DNA of 64,000 nucleotides, taken from assembly GCA_013817305.1 (NCBI GenBank), contig JACDCY010000002.1:22354-86353 (forward strand). The letters are read 5' to 3'. Under the pieces are notes generated by a model. The model saw nothing but the letters and a program-made list of their open reading frames with translations, was not told the origin of the DNA and did no database searches. This DNA comes from Gemmatimonadaceae bacterium. Lineage in GTDB: Bacteria; Gemmatimonadota; Gemmatimonadetes; Gemmatimonadales; Gemmatimonadaceae. Both the position numbers and the translations under genes were made by a program. Positions within the stretch are counted from its first letter, which is position 1, and each line of letters opens with the position of its first letter. Shown piece after piece: positions 17,275-27,911 of the stretch.

Positions 17275-17407
17275 GCGGACAAAGGTAGGAAGCGCGCTGG
17301 CCGCTGTTAAGGTTTCCCTTCCTTCATTTACGGAAATCCGGATGAGTGAATGTCGGGCTACTCATAACGCGCGTACCCCTGCATCGGCCTACCTGTAGAT
17401 TTCTGCC

Positions 17408-19729
17408 ATGTCATCTCCTGCCCCCCGCGGCCAGTCGCGGGGAAGGTCGCGCGGACGGTTTGCGTCGTTCAGGAAGCGCCATCCCGTCCTGATTCGGGGG
17501 ATAGCGCTAGTCACCACTTTGGTCGTCGCTTTCTGCATTGGCCTGCTGTACGCCTCGTGGGCCCTCGTCTGCCGCGGCGGACAGTGCCCCGCGATCGAAG
17601 AGCTCGACGACTACACTCCCAACCAGACGTCCAAGCTGTACGCCATCGACGGGCGGTTCATCGCCGAGATCGGATTGGAGCGTCGCACGCTCGTCAAGCT
17701 GGACGAGATTCCGCAGGTGGTGAAGGACGCTTTCGTCGTCACGGAAGACAAGCGCTTCTATGCGCACGCCGGGATCGACTGGCGCAGAGTCTTCGGCGCC
17801 GCCTTCTACAACGTGATCGGAGGCGGCTGGAGGCAGGGGTTCTCCACCATCACCATGCAGCTGGCCCGCAACATCTTCCCGGAATCGATCTCGCGGGAGA
17901 AGACGCTTGTAAGGAAGATCAAGGAAGGGAAGGTCGCGCGCGGCATCGAACACAGGTTCAGCAAGGAAAAAATTCTCGAGCTGTACCTGAATCAAATCGA
18001 TCTCGGCAGCGGCTCTTACGGAGTCGAGACCGCCTCGCAGCGGTACTTCGGCAAATCTGTCCGCGACCTGATCCTCGCCGAAGCGGCGATGCTCGCGGCT
18101 CTGCCGAAGGCGCCCTCCAGATATAACCCGCGGCGTTATCCGGAGCGCGCGATTCAGCGCCGCAACACGGTCATCGAGCTGATGCGCCGCGAAGCCGTCA
18201 TCAGCGACGCGGACGCGAGCCTCGCGAAGGCGTATCCGCTCCGGCTCGCGGAGCGCACCGAGTCCGGCGACATCGCGCCGTACTACGTGGAGTGGGTCCG
18301 GCAGCAGCTCGACGATCAGTTCGGGCGGCAGCTTTACGAGCAGGGCCTGAAGGTCTACACGACGCTCGATCTCGACATGCAGTCGGCGGCCGAGCGCGCG
18401 CTGGAGCAGCAGCTCCGCGCGATCGAGAGCGGCAGGTACGGCGCGTTCGGGAAGGAGAGCTACGAGCGGTACATCGCGAGAAAGATCTCGGGTGACGAGA
18501 CCACGCCGGGTACCTCGCCGTACTTGCAGGGAGCTTTCCTTGCGCTCGAGCCGCAGAGCGGCGCCGTGCGAGCGATGGTCGGAGGCCGCGACTTCGACGA
18601 TTCGAAGTTCAATCGCGCGGTGCAGGCCATGCGGCAGCCAGGGTCGACATTCAAGCCGTTCGTGTACGCGACGGCCGTCAAGAATGGTCGCCCGCCGTCG
18701 TATGTGGTCATGGATACCTCCATAAATCTGGCGAACATGGGGGGCGCGAACTGGTCACCGCGCAACTTCGATGGACGCTTCGAGGGGCCGATCCCGATGC
18801 GCCGCGGACTGTACATGTCGCGCAACCTCGCGGCGATCAACCTGGGGATGGAACTGGGCGAGGAGCGCGTGATAGGGGAAGCCAGGAACTTCGGTCTTAC
18901 CACGCCGATTCCGCCCTTTCCTTCGATACACATCGGCGCGGCGGAGGTGTTTCCGATCGAGATCATCTCCGCGTACTCCGCGTTTGCCAACCTCGGGATT
19001 CGCGCCACCCCGCATGCGATCGTACGCGTCGAGAACGCGAGGGGCGAAATTCTCTGGCAGCCGACGCCAGCGCACTCGCAGGTGATGACCGCAGAAGAAG
19101 CGTGGCTGATGGTCGACATGATGAAGGACGTGGTGCGCCGTGGGACGGGCGCCGGAATCTGGGGATCCGGATTCCGCCATCCCGCCGGTGGAAAGACGGG
19201 GACGACGAACGATGGCACCGACGTATGGTTTATCGGCTATACCGCGGATCTCGTAGCTGGCGTGTGGATGGGGTACGACCGGCCGCGCAAGATCAAGGCG
19301 AACGCGCAGGGCGGAACGCTCGCCGCGCCCGCGTGGACGGCGTTCATGCAGGAAGTCTATCGCCGCAAGCCGGCTCCGCCCGACTGGCCGCGACCGCCAG
19401 GTATCGTCGTGCGCGAAGTCGATCTCCGCTCCGGCCTGCTCGTCTCGCCGTACTGCGGCGGGGGGCCGGTCGTCACCGAGTTCTTCATCTCGGGCACCGA
19501 GCCCACACGCGAGTGCATGCCTGCTGTATACACGCCGTACTACGACACCACCGGCGGAGTCCAGGGCTATCCGAATCCGCAGCCGATGGCACAGCCTGCG
19601 CGCCCGATCGATCCGGGCACGCGCATTCAACAGGGTGCGACGCCGGCTCCGCGGCCAGGACAATCGCGTGACACGATCGGCTCGGCGAGACGCCCCGTCA
19701 TTCCCGAAATTCCCCCGCCGCAGCCGTGA
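17408..19729 (+). CDS. mrcA: Class A penicillin-binding protein 1A (glycosyltransferase/transpeptidase)
   Basis: 773 residues. A short basic cytoplasmic tail and one membrane helix (about residues 31-53) are followed by the GT51 domain with TEDKRFYAHAGID near 111 and GFSTITMQLARN. The transpeptidase domain follows with active-site STFK near 412, SRN in YMSRNLAAIN and KTGTT near 595. The tail is Pro-rich. It polymerises and crosslinks peptidoglycan at the outer face of the inner membrane. Its last 4 bases overlap the amidohydrolase start. Confidence 0.94.
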   Translation: MSSPAPRGQSRGRSRGRFASFRKRHPVLIRGIALVTTLVVAFCIGLLYASWALVCRGGQCPAIEELDDYTPNQTSKLYAIDGRFIAEIGLERRTLVKLDEIPQVVKDAFVVTEDKRFYAHAGIDWRRVFGAAFYNVIGGGWRQGFSTITMQLARNIFPESISREKTLVRKIKEGKVARGIEHRFSKEKILELYLNQIDLGSGSYGVETASQRYFGKSVRDLILAEAAMLAALPKAPSRYNPRRYPERAIQRRNTVIELMRREAVISDADASLAKAYPLRLAERTESGDIAPYYVEWVRQQLDDQFGRQLYEQGLKVYTTLDLDMQSAAERALEQQLRAIESGRYGAFGKESYERYIARKISGDETTPGTSPYLQGAFLALEPQSGAVRAMVGGRDFDDSKFNRAVQAMRQPGSTFKPFVYATAVKNGRPPSYVVMDTSINLANMGGANWSPRNFDGRFEGPIPMRRGLYMSRNLAAINLGMELGEERVIGEARNFGLTTPIPPFPSIHIGAAEVFPIEIISAYSAFANLGIRATPHAIVRVENARGEILWQPTPAHSQVMTAEEAWLMVDMMKDVVRRGTGAGIWGSGFRHPAGGKTGTTNDGTDVWFIGYTADLVAGVWMGYDRPRKIKANAQGGTLAAPAWTAFMQEVYRRKPAPPDWPRPPGIVVREVDLRSGLLVSPYCGGGPVVTEFFISGTEPTRECMPAVYTPYYDTTGGVQGYPNPQPMAQPARPIDPGTRIQQGATPAPRPGQSRDTIGSARRPVIPEIPPPQP

Positions 19730-21075
19730 TCCGGTACCGAGCGCGCTGGCTGATTCCCGTCAGCGGCGCGCCCATTGAAAACGGTGTGCTTGGCGTCTCC
19801 GGTCGTAGCATCGAGTATGTGGGATCTGCGACGGACGCCCCTCAGGGCGACGAGGTGGATTTTGGGGAAGCCATCCTGATGCCCGGCCTCGTGAACACCC
19901 ACACGCACCTCGAGCTGACAGCCATGCGCGGGCTGTTGGAGGATCTCGAATTCCCCGAGTGGATCGACAGGCTGCGAGCGAGCCGGAACAACGTCCTCTC
20001 GGACGACATGCTGCTCGATTCTGCGCGCCACGGAATCGCTGAAGGACTACTCGCCGGGATCACGACATACGCCGACACATGCTCGAGCGGAGTCGCGCTC
20101 CAGGCGATGATCGAAATGGGAGTGCGAGGCATCATGTATCAGGAAGTATTCGGGCCGGCGCCGGACAGTCGGGCGGCCTCGATGGCCGATCTGCGCGCGA
20201 GGGTCGAGGCGTGCCGAGTTCCGGCCGGGGACCGGCCGCTGGTCAGATTGGGCGTGTCTCCCCACGCGCCGTACACGGTGTCCGATGAGCTGTTCGCCGA
20301 CGTAGCGGCGTACGCGCGCGAGAGCGGACTGCCCCTCGCGGTGCATATCGCCGAGAGCAAGGCCGAGTGCGACCTCGTCTGTCGCGGGACTGGCCCGCTC
20401 GCGATGCGCCTTGCGGCGCGCAGTATCGCGACGCCGGTGCGCGCCAGATCACCGATTGCTCTGCTCGAATCGCTTGGCGCGCTCGGCCGCGATACGCTGT
20501 TGATCCACTGCGTCCACGTTGACGAGGCCGACATTGCCTTGATGCGCGACAGGCATTGCGGCGTGGCGCACTGCCCGGTGTCCAACGCCAAGCTCGGACA
20601 CGGCATCGCGCCGCTCGTCGAGATGCTGGCGGCCGGGATCGCGGTCGGCCTCGGTTCGGATTCCGTCGCCAGCAACAATCGCATGCATCTTCTGGAAGAG
20701 GCGCGCGCGGCGGTCCTGCATCAACGCGCGCTACTCCGCTCGCCTGACGCCTTGCCGGCTGTTCAGGCAATGGAGCTCGCGACGCTCGGCGGCGCGCGCG
20801 CGTTGCGCATCGACGCCGAGGCCGGCACGCTGGAGAGGGGGAAGGACGCGGACTTCGCCGTGTTCGATCTGGGCGCCGCTGCGCTTCCGGCTGGAGACCC
20901 GGTCGCGGCGGCTATATTCTCGCTGGGTGGAGCCGCGGCGCGGTTCGTCGCGGTTGCGGGCGAGCCTCTGGTTCGCGACGGCTGTTTGGTGCGCGGGGAC
21001 GAGAGAGTACAGGAGCGCGTCGCGTCTGCAGGACGAGCGCTCCGGGTTTGGCACGATGCGGCAGCCACTAACTGA
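19726..21075 (+). CDS. Amidohydrolase, MtaD/TrzA-type adenosine-derivative deaminase
   Basis: 449 residues, GTG start overlapping the PBP stop. Metal ligands appear in order: NTHTHLELTAMRG, SPHAPYTVS, PLAVHIAES, IHCVHVDEADI and GLGSDSVASNNRMHLLEE. This is the hydrolytic deaminase subgroup acting on S-adenosylhomocysteine, methylthioadenosine, 5-deoxyadenosine or aminodeoxyfutalosine. The last would fit menaquinone synthesis by the futalosine route, but no other mqn gene is present, so the substrate is undecided. ilvE follows 18 bases downstream. Confidence 0.85.
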   Translation: MIRYRARWLIPVSGAPIENGVLGVSGRSIEYVGSATDAPQGDEVDFGEAILMPGLVNTHTHLELTAMRGLLEDLEFPEWIDRLRASRNNVLSDDMLLDSARHGIAEGLLAGITTYADTCSSGVALQAMIEMGVRGIMYQEVFGPAPDSRAASMADLRARVEACRVPAGDRPLVRLGVSPHAPYTVSDELFADVAAYARESGLPLAVHIAESKAECDLVCRGTGPLAMRLAARSIATPVRARSPIALLESLGALGRDTLLIHCVHVDEADIALMRDRHCGVAHCPVSNAKLGHGIAPLVEMLAAGIAVGLGSDSVASNNRMHLLEEARAAVLHQRALLRSPDALPAVQAMELATLGGARALRIDAEAGTLERGKDADFAVFDLGAAALPAGDPVAAAIFSLGGAAARFVAVAGEPLVRDGCLVRGDERVQERVASAGRALRVWHDAAATN

Positions 21076-21093
21076 CGAGCACGGACGGCACAA

Positions 21094-22074
<981 letters not shown>

Positions 22075-22105
22075 CGTATATTGAGCCCACGAACTCCCGG
22101 AGGGA

Positions 22106-22708
22106 ATGTTGGTGCTGGGTTGTCTGGCACTTAACGCGTCGTTCGAGCCCTTGACCATGGTGCCGCTCAGGCGAGCACTGCGGCTCGTCATTGACGGCAA
22201 GGCGGAAATCGTCGAGGCCGATCCGGATCGCCAGGTGCGATCCGAGCGGCTGAGCCTGCCGCGCCCGGTCGTGATTCGCTTGCGCAAGTTTGTACACGTC
22301 CCGCGCAAGTTCCGCCGCCAGGTTACCAACACCTTCCTGTTCGCCCGCGACCGCTACCGCTGCCAGTACTGCGGCAAGATGCAGCTGGAGCTGAAGCCGC
22401 GTGAGTCGCTCACCCGGGATCATCTCGTTCCGATCTCGCGCGGCGGATCCAACGACTGGACCAACGTTGTGACCGCGTGCAGCCCATGCAACACTCGCAA
22501 GGCGAACCATCTTCCAAGCGAGATCGGCATGCACCCGCTGCACGCGCCGGTCGAGCCGCACTTCGTGCACCTGAGCTGGGCGGTGCGCCGTCTGACTCCG
22601 ACGCAGGCGCGGTACATCAAGCTGTTCTATGGCGAGGAGACGCTCCACCATCTCGAGGATCTGGAGCACCGGCACCCACGGCACGAGCCGGTAACGCTGC
22701 TCAGCTGA
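22106..22708 (+). CDS. HNH endonuclease family protein
   Basis: 200 residues with a strong SD (GGAGGGA). The HNH core lies near residues 90-140: RYRCQYCGKM, LTRDHLVPISRGGSNDWTNVVTACSPCNTRK, giving two CxxC zinc-binding pairs and the catalytic DH with N. Proteins of this type with the N-terminal LNASFEPL motif are widespread single genes of unknown biological role; nuclease activity is inferred from the fold. There is no linked methylase or restriction subunit. Confidence 0.88.
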   Translation: MLVLGCLALNASFEPLTMVPLRRALRLVIDGKAEIVEADPDRQVRSERLSLPRPVVIRLRKFVHVPRKFRRQVTNTFLFARDRYRCQYCGKMQLELKPRESLTRDHLVPISRGGSNDWTNVVTACSPCNTRKANHLPSEIGMHPLHAPVEPHFVHLSWAVRRLTPTQARYIKLFYGEETLHHLEDLEHRHPRHEPVTLLS

Positions 22709-22739
22709 GAACGGTTTTGGATTATGGATTACGGCTTGC

Positions 22740-22816
22740 GTGACCGCCGGCCCAAGAGCCCCGCAAACCATCATCCACAAACATGAGCCACAAACCATAA
22801 ACCCCAAACCGGCCGG
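22740..22816. repeat. G/T-skewed short degenerate repeats between genes
   Basis: The minus strand here reads as imperfect repeats of GGTTTRTGG-like units (plus-strand CCACAAACC, CCATAAACC, CCCCAAACC). A similar GGTTTGTG series occurs at about 32930-32965. It is non-coding and convergent: HNH ends at 22708 and the DUF4390-like gene ends at 22817. No stable hairpin with a T-run was found. Confidence 0.4.
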
Positions 22817-23461
22817 TCAGGGCGTAAACACCGGCGAGCGTGCTTCGTAGCGGCGCTTCTCGCCCCCGAGCAGTCTCACAACCAGCGTTCGAATGCCCCG
22901 TGTGACCGCTGTTCCGGGATTTTTCTCGCCGCGCACCGCAGGGCGAAACTCGCCGCGCAGCCAGTTCTCCAGCTCGTCCAGATCACCCATCGAGAGCATC
23001 TCGAGCTCGACCGACAGCGTGTAGTACGAGCGCTCGCCCCGCCGCGGGGGCGGCATCGGCGTGCGGGTCAGGCGCGCAACGATCGAGTCCGCACCCATGA
23101 TGCTACCCGTTTCACCCAGCGTCGTGGCGGTACCGCGAAACACGCGAACGACCGTGAACACACCGGCGAGCTGATCGTAGCGAACGATGACGTTCCATTC
23201 TCTGGTCGCGCGGAGGTCGTCCGCCCATCCTCCGACTGCCCATCTCTCGATCTTGTAGCGGATTCTCGCGGGAAATCCGTTGCGCATCAGGTCGTTCATC
23301 GGGGGCGAGCGGAGCAGCCCCGCCGTCCGCGTGAACGGCGCCTCCGTCGCGCGGGAGGCCGCGACTGGCAAGCGCACCTCGATGTCCGGCGCCTGAGCAG
23401 CGGCCAACGCAGGCGTGGCCGCCAGCGTGGCCGCGAGCGCGGCGCGCGAGAGGACGTTCAC
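22817..23461 (-). CDS. DUF4390-like exported protein
   Basis: 214 residues with a signal peptide (MNVLSRAALAATLAATPALAAAQA). The core NGFPARIRYKIERW, then EWNVIVRYDQLAGVFTVVRVF and YTLSVELEMLSMGDLDELENWLRG resembles DUF4390, whose members commonly neighbour NtrY/NtrX-type two-component genes, as here. Function is unknown. It lies 5 bases after the outer-membrane barrel gene and is the last gene of this minus-strand operon. Confidence 0.65.
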   Translation of the reverse strand: MNVLSRAALAATLAATPALAAAQAPDIEVRLPVAASRATEAPFTRTAGLLRSPPMNDLMRNGFPARIRYKIERWAVGGWADDLRATREWNVIVRYDQLAGVFTVVRVFRGTATTLGETGSIMGADSIVARLTRTPMPPPRRGERSYYTLSVELEMLSMGDLDELENWLRGEFRPAVRGEKNPGTAVTRGIRTLVVRLLGGEKRRYEARSPVFTP

Positions 23462-23466
23462 TCTTG

Positions 23467-24885
23467 TCAGAACCTGCGTCGCGCGCGCAGGAAAAAGTTC
23501 ATCGGCTCACCCGCCTCCGACAGCGACTTCGCCGCGTAAATACCGAACAGTCCAAGATCCACACCGACGCCGACGTCCGTGCGGAATGTGCCCGGCGGCG
23601 GGACGGTCCATGCGCCGTAGATGAGATCACGCGGGGCGGCGGCCGGCGGCGCGATCACCGCGGTCGCCGGGAGGTCATTTCCGCGCGGGCTCAGCAGCCA
23701 TCCGCGGCCGGCGTCAGCGAACACAACGAGCGATGGACTCACGGTGAATGCCCGGCTTCGAATGCGAATCGTCTTGCCGATGATCGTGCCCGGGCGCGAC
23801 CGAAGCGCGACGCGGTATTCGACCTGCACGAGAGCAGCCCGCTCGCATTGCGCGGGATCCCCGGCTGGAGCTGCCGCCACGCTGCATTGCCCGACGTCAG
23901 GGCCGAGCGAAAGCTCGCGAAAATCGATTCCGGGCACCGCACCGACGCCGCTCACCGAGAGCCTGCGCTGGAGCGGAAGCTCGTCGCCGTGGACCCACCC
24001 GCCGAGGAGCATCCGCCCGTTCAGCTGAGTGGTAGGTGAAAGCCGGAAATAGCGCCGCGCATCCACGAGCATCCGGCCGTATCTCGTGTCAGGCTCCGCC
24101 AGGCCGCTGCGCGCGATCGAGCTCGCCGCGCCGAACCTGTCGATGCGGCCGGATCCGACCTCGTAATCGGTACTCACGAACCAACCGGTAGAGGGTCGGC
24201 GCGGGTCATTCCTGTTGTCGTAAACGAGTCCCGCTTTTGCCAATCGAAAGACGCCTTCGTCCAACGACGGATTAGGGCGCCATGCCTTTCCGTTCCGGAG
24301 CACGGTCAGAACGTCACGCACTTCTCTCGAAGCCCACCGCTCGCGCGCGACGGACGCCGACAGCGTGGCGCGCCGCGACGCGGCGTATGTCCCGGACAGC
24401 GACGCGCCGTGGCGGCCGTAGTGATCGCGGAAATCGCTGCGGAAGAAAAAAGCCGCCAACCCCGACTCGTCCCGCGGGATCTGCCAGTCCTCGACAGCGT
24501 CCACGACATCGTACACGCGAGCCTGCAACGATGTCCGTCGAGCCGGGTCGAACAGGGCGGCGACCCTTACGTCGTGACCGACGTTGTCGCTGTCGATGCG
24601 AAACGTTTCCGCGCTTCGGATGATGCCGAGCGCCGAGATCTGCAGCCTCGCCGCGCGAAACTGCGTCTCGAGCGTCGGGCCAAACAAGACGGGGAGTCCT
24701 TCGACGCGATTGTAGCCCCCACCCGAGGTTACGGTGAAAGAAGCCGTGTTCCGCGGCGCGACCGCCGGCACCGGAGCGTCGGGAATCGAATCGGTGGCGA
24801 GCGTGTCCGTAGTCTGAGACTGCGCAGGAATCGCCAGACCGGGGATCGCCACGGCCGCCGCTAGCAGGAGCTTTCGGTATCGCAT
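23467..24885 (-). CDS. Outer-membrane beta-barrel protein (BamA/TamA C-terminal-like)
   Basis: 472 residues from ATG 24885, giving signal peptide MRYRKLLLAAAVAIPGLAIPAQS; a GTG 15 bases upstream would overlap the preceding gene. The body alternates hydrophobic and polar residues as amphipathic strands, with GLVYDNRNDPRRPSTGWFVSTDYE, a bacterial surface antigen (D15/Omp85 barrel) motif, and ends in FLRARRRF with the terminal Phe of BAM substrates. No POTRA domains are visible, so it is a barrel with only a short N-terminal extension. Its role in the two-component operon is unknown. Confidence 0.75.
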   Translation of the reverse strand: MRYRKLLLAAAVAIPGLAIPAQSQTTDTLATDSIPDAPVPAVAPRNTASFTVTSGGGYNRVEGLPVLFGPTLETQFRAARLQISALGIIRSAETFRIDSDNVGHDVRVAALFDPARRTSLQARVYDVVDAVEDWQIPRDESGLAAFFFRSDFRDHYGRHGASLSGTYAASRRATLSASVARERWASREVRDVLTVLRNGKAWRPNPSLDEGVFRLAKAGLVYDNRNDPRRPSTGWFVSTDYEVGSGRIDRFGAASSIARSGLAEPDTRYGRMLVDARRYFRLSPTTQLNGRMLLGGWVHGDELPLQRRLSVSGVGAVPGIDFRELSLGPDVGQCSVAAAPAGDPAQCERAALVQVEYRVALRSRPGTIIGKTIRIRSRAFTVSPSLVVFADAGRGWLLSPRGNDLPATAVIAPPAAAPRDLIYGAWTVPPPGTFRTDVGVGVDLGLFGIYAAKSLSEAGEPMNFFLRARRRF

Positions 24886-24892
24886 GATGGCG

Positions 24893-26260
<1,368 letters not shown>

Positions 26261-26273
26261 GCTGACCCGGAAA

Positions 26274-26573
26274 TCAGCGGGAAGCGGCGGACCTGTCGGC
26301 GCCGGCGGGCAGCGCGCCCGCCTGGTGCCTTCCTTCCGATAGAAGCTGGGTCGTAAATCGCTGCCCTTCGGAGATGCGCTCGACTTCGATCGAGATCGCG
26401 TCCACGGCCTGCTCGATGCGCTCGAGCCGGCCGAGCACTTCCGGTGGAATCGCCGAGCGGATCGGCTGCTTGTCCATGCGTCTGGCCAGCGCTCTGGCGA
26501 TCGGGTGGAATACGAATGTGAATCCGATCACGACGAACAGGACTATCGGGATCAGCTCGCCTGGAATGTTCAT
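26274..26573 (-). CDS. Small membrane-anchored protein between kinase and regulator genes
   Basis: 99 residues. One hydrophobic helix at about residues 7-27 (LIPIVLFVVIGFTFVFHPIA) is followed by a helical, coiled-coil-like cytoplasmic segment (LGRLERIEQAVDAISIEVERISEGQRF). ATG 26573 is preferred; a TTG precedes it by 3 bases. No known domain. Its position 7 bases after the kinase and 13 before the regulator suggests an accessory or scaffold role, which is inference only. Confidence 0.7.
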   Translation of the reverse strand: MNIPGELIPIVLFVVIGFTFVFHPIARALARRMDKQPIRSAIPPEVLGRLERIEQAVDAISIEVERISEGQRFTTQLLSEGRHQAGALPAGADRSAASR

Positions 26574-26580
26574 CAATGAT

Positions 26581-27840
26581 TCATCCTGTCGCGTATGGGG
26601 CGGACCCGGCCGCCGGCGTCATCCGGGCGACGGGCAGCGTGATGTCGATCGTGGTTCCCTCGCTCACGCGGCTCGACCCGGAAACGCTCCCGCCGTGCGC
26701 GAGCACGGTCTGCCGCGCGATGGCGAGTCCGAGGCCGGTTCCGCCCGGCTTGTTCGTAATATACGGCTCCCAGATGGTGTCGAGTTTCTCGGGAGATATT
26801 CCGCAGCCGTTGTCGACCACCGAGATCCGGACGAGCTTCTCGCCACCTGCGTGCTCCGTGGTCACACGAACCGAGATTCGCCCCGTTCCGGCACACGCTT
26901 CTACCGCATTGATGAGAACGTTCGACAGCGCGCCGGCGAGCGCATCGTGGTGACCGTGCACGCGCGGGATGTCGGGCGCGATGTCGAGGTCGAGCGCGAA
27001 CTCGCGCGGCACGCTCGCGCTCGCGGAGTACCGCACGAGTTCGCCTACGTCTATTTCCGCGCTCGTTCCAGCTGGAAGCCGCCCAAACTCGGCGAAGCTC
27101 CGCGCCATGCGCTCCAGCCGGCGCGTTTCTGTCTTCAGAACGTCGAGGCTTTCGGACATCCCGGGCGGCGCGTCGGCGGTGATCCGGTCGAGCGCGAACC
27201 GGATCGGCGTAAGTGGATTCTTGAGCTCATGCGCGAACTGCCGGGCGCTCTCCCGAAGGGTCTGCAACCGCTCCTGCTCGACGGCCTGCCGCCGGCCTTC
27301 GGCGATCTCGACTGCCATTCTCCGCATTCGCAGGCGGAGCGTCTCGAATTCCGGCGCCCCCTTGCTGCTGGCGGTCTCCGGGAGGGGTTGCCCGCGCGAG
27401 ATGAGCTCGGCCCACCGGATGAGCTCGTCCAGCGGCCGGCTGAGCTGCCGGCTGAGGTGCCCCGCGACCTTCGATCCAATCAACGTGAACAGCAACAGCA
27501 TGACGAGCGCGAGCAATCCGATCACCTGCGCCGCGCGCTCCGTGACGTACCGCTGACGGAGGGATTGCTCAAGCGACGCACCAAGCTCGCTCTCATGCCT
27601 GTCCACGATCCGTCGATCAGAGGCGGACAACGGCCGCTTCCGCGCCACCGCTATGACCGCGCGGCCGCTTCTGGTGACGTTATCCCACCCGCCCGAGCCG
27701 GTAATCAGCGGCACCGCCGTGCTGACCGTCCCGCTCCACACGAGGGTAAGGAGCACTGCGGGCGCGAGCGCGAAGGCCAGGAGGATGGCCAGGAGCCGCG
27801 TACGGAAACGGGGAGGGCGAGGGGTCAATTTGGGCGCCAA
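26581..27840 (-). CDS. Sensor histidine kinase, NtrY-like
   Basis: 419 residues. Two membrane helices (about 16-40 and 105-125) enclose a short periplasmic segment, then a HAMP-like linker SRPLDELIRWAELISRG, the H-box ARQFAHELKNPLTPIRF, N-box LSNVLINAVEA, G1 VDNGCGIS and G2 GGTGLGLAIARQ. FAHELKNPLTPI is typical of NtrY-type kinases. The sensing segment is too short for a PAS or Cache domain. It is the first gene of the operon running left to 22817, and its start faces the divergent NYN gene. Confidence 0.9.
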   Translation of the reverse strand: MAPKLTPRPPRFRTRLLAILLAFALAPAVLLTLVWSGTVSTAVPLITGSGGWDNVTRSGRAVIAVARKRPLSASDRRIVDRHESELGASLEQSLRQRYVTERAAQVIGLLALVMLLLFTLIGSKVAGHLSRQLSRPLDELIRWAELISRGQPLPETASSKGAPEFETLRLRMRRMAVEIAEGRRQAVEQERLQTLRESARQFAHELKNPLTPIRFALDRITADAPPGMSESLDVLKTETRRLERMARSFAEFGRLPAGTSAEIDVGELVRYSASASVPREFALDLDIAPDIPRVHGHHDALAGALSNVLINAVEACAGTGRISVRVTTEHAGGEKLVRISVVDNGCGISPEKLDTIWEPYITNKPGGTGLGLAIARQTVLAHGGSVSGSSRVSEGTTIDITLPVARMTPAAGSAPYATG

Positions 27841-27911
27841 AGTTACCTATTCACAGTGACTTGGCTAAGTTATAGAAGTTTGCGGCAAGACGTATTTCTC
27901 CTCAGGAAGGT

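Noticed and set aside
21045..21065. Sigma-54-like TTTGGCACGATGCGGC before ilvE
   Set aside because: The -12 half reads GGCA instead of TTGCA and the site lies inside the end of the amidohydrolase gene.
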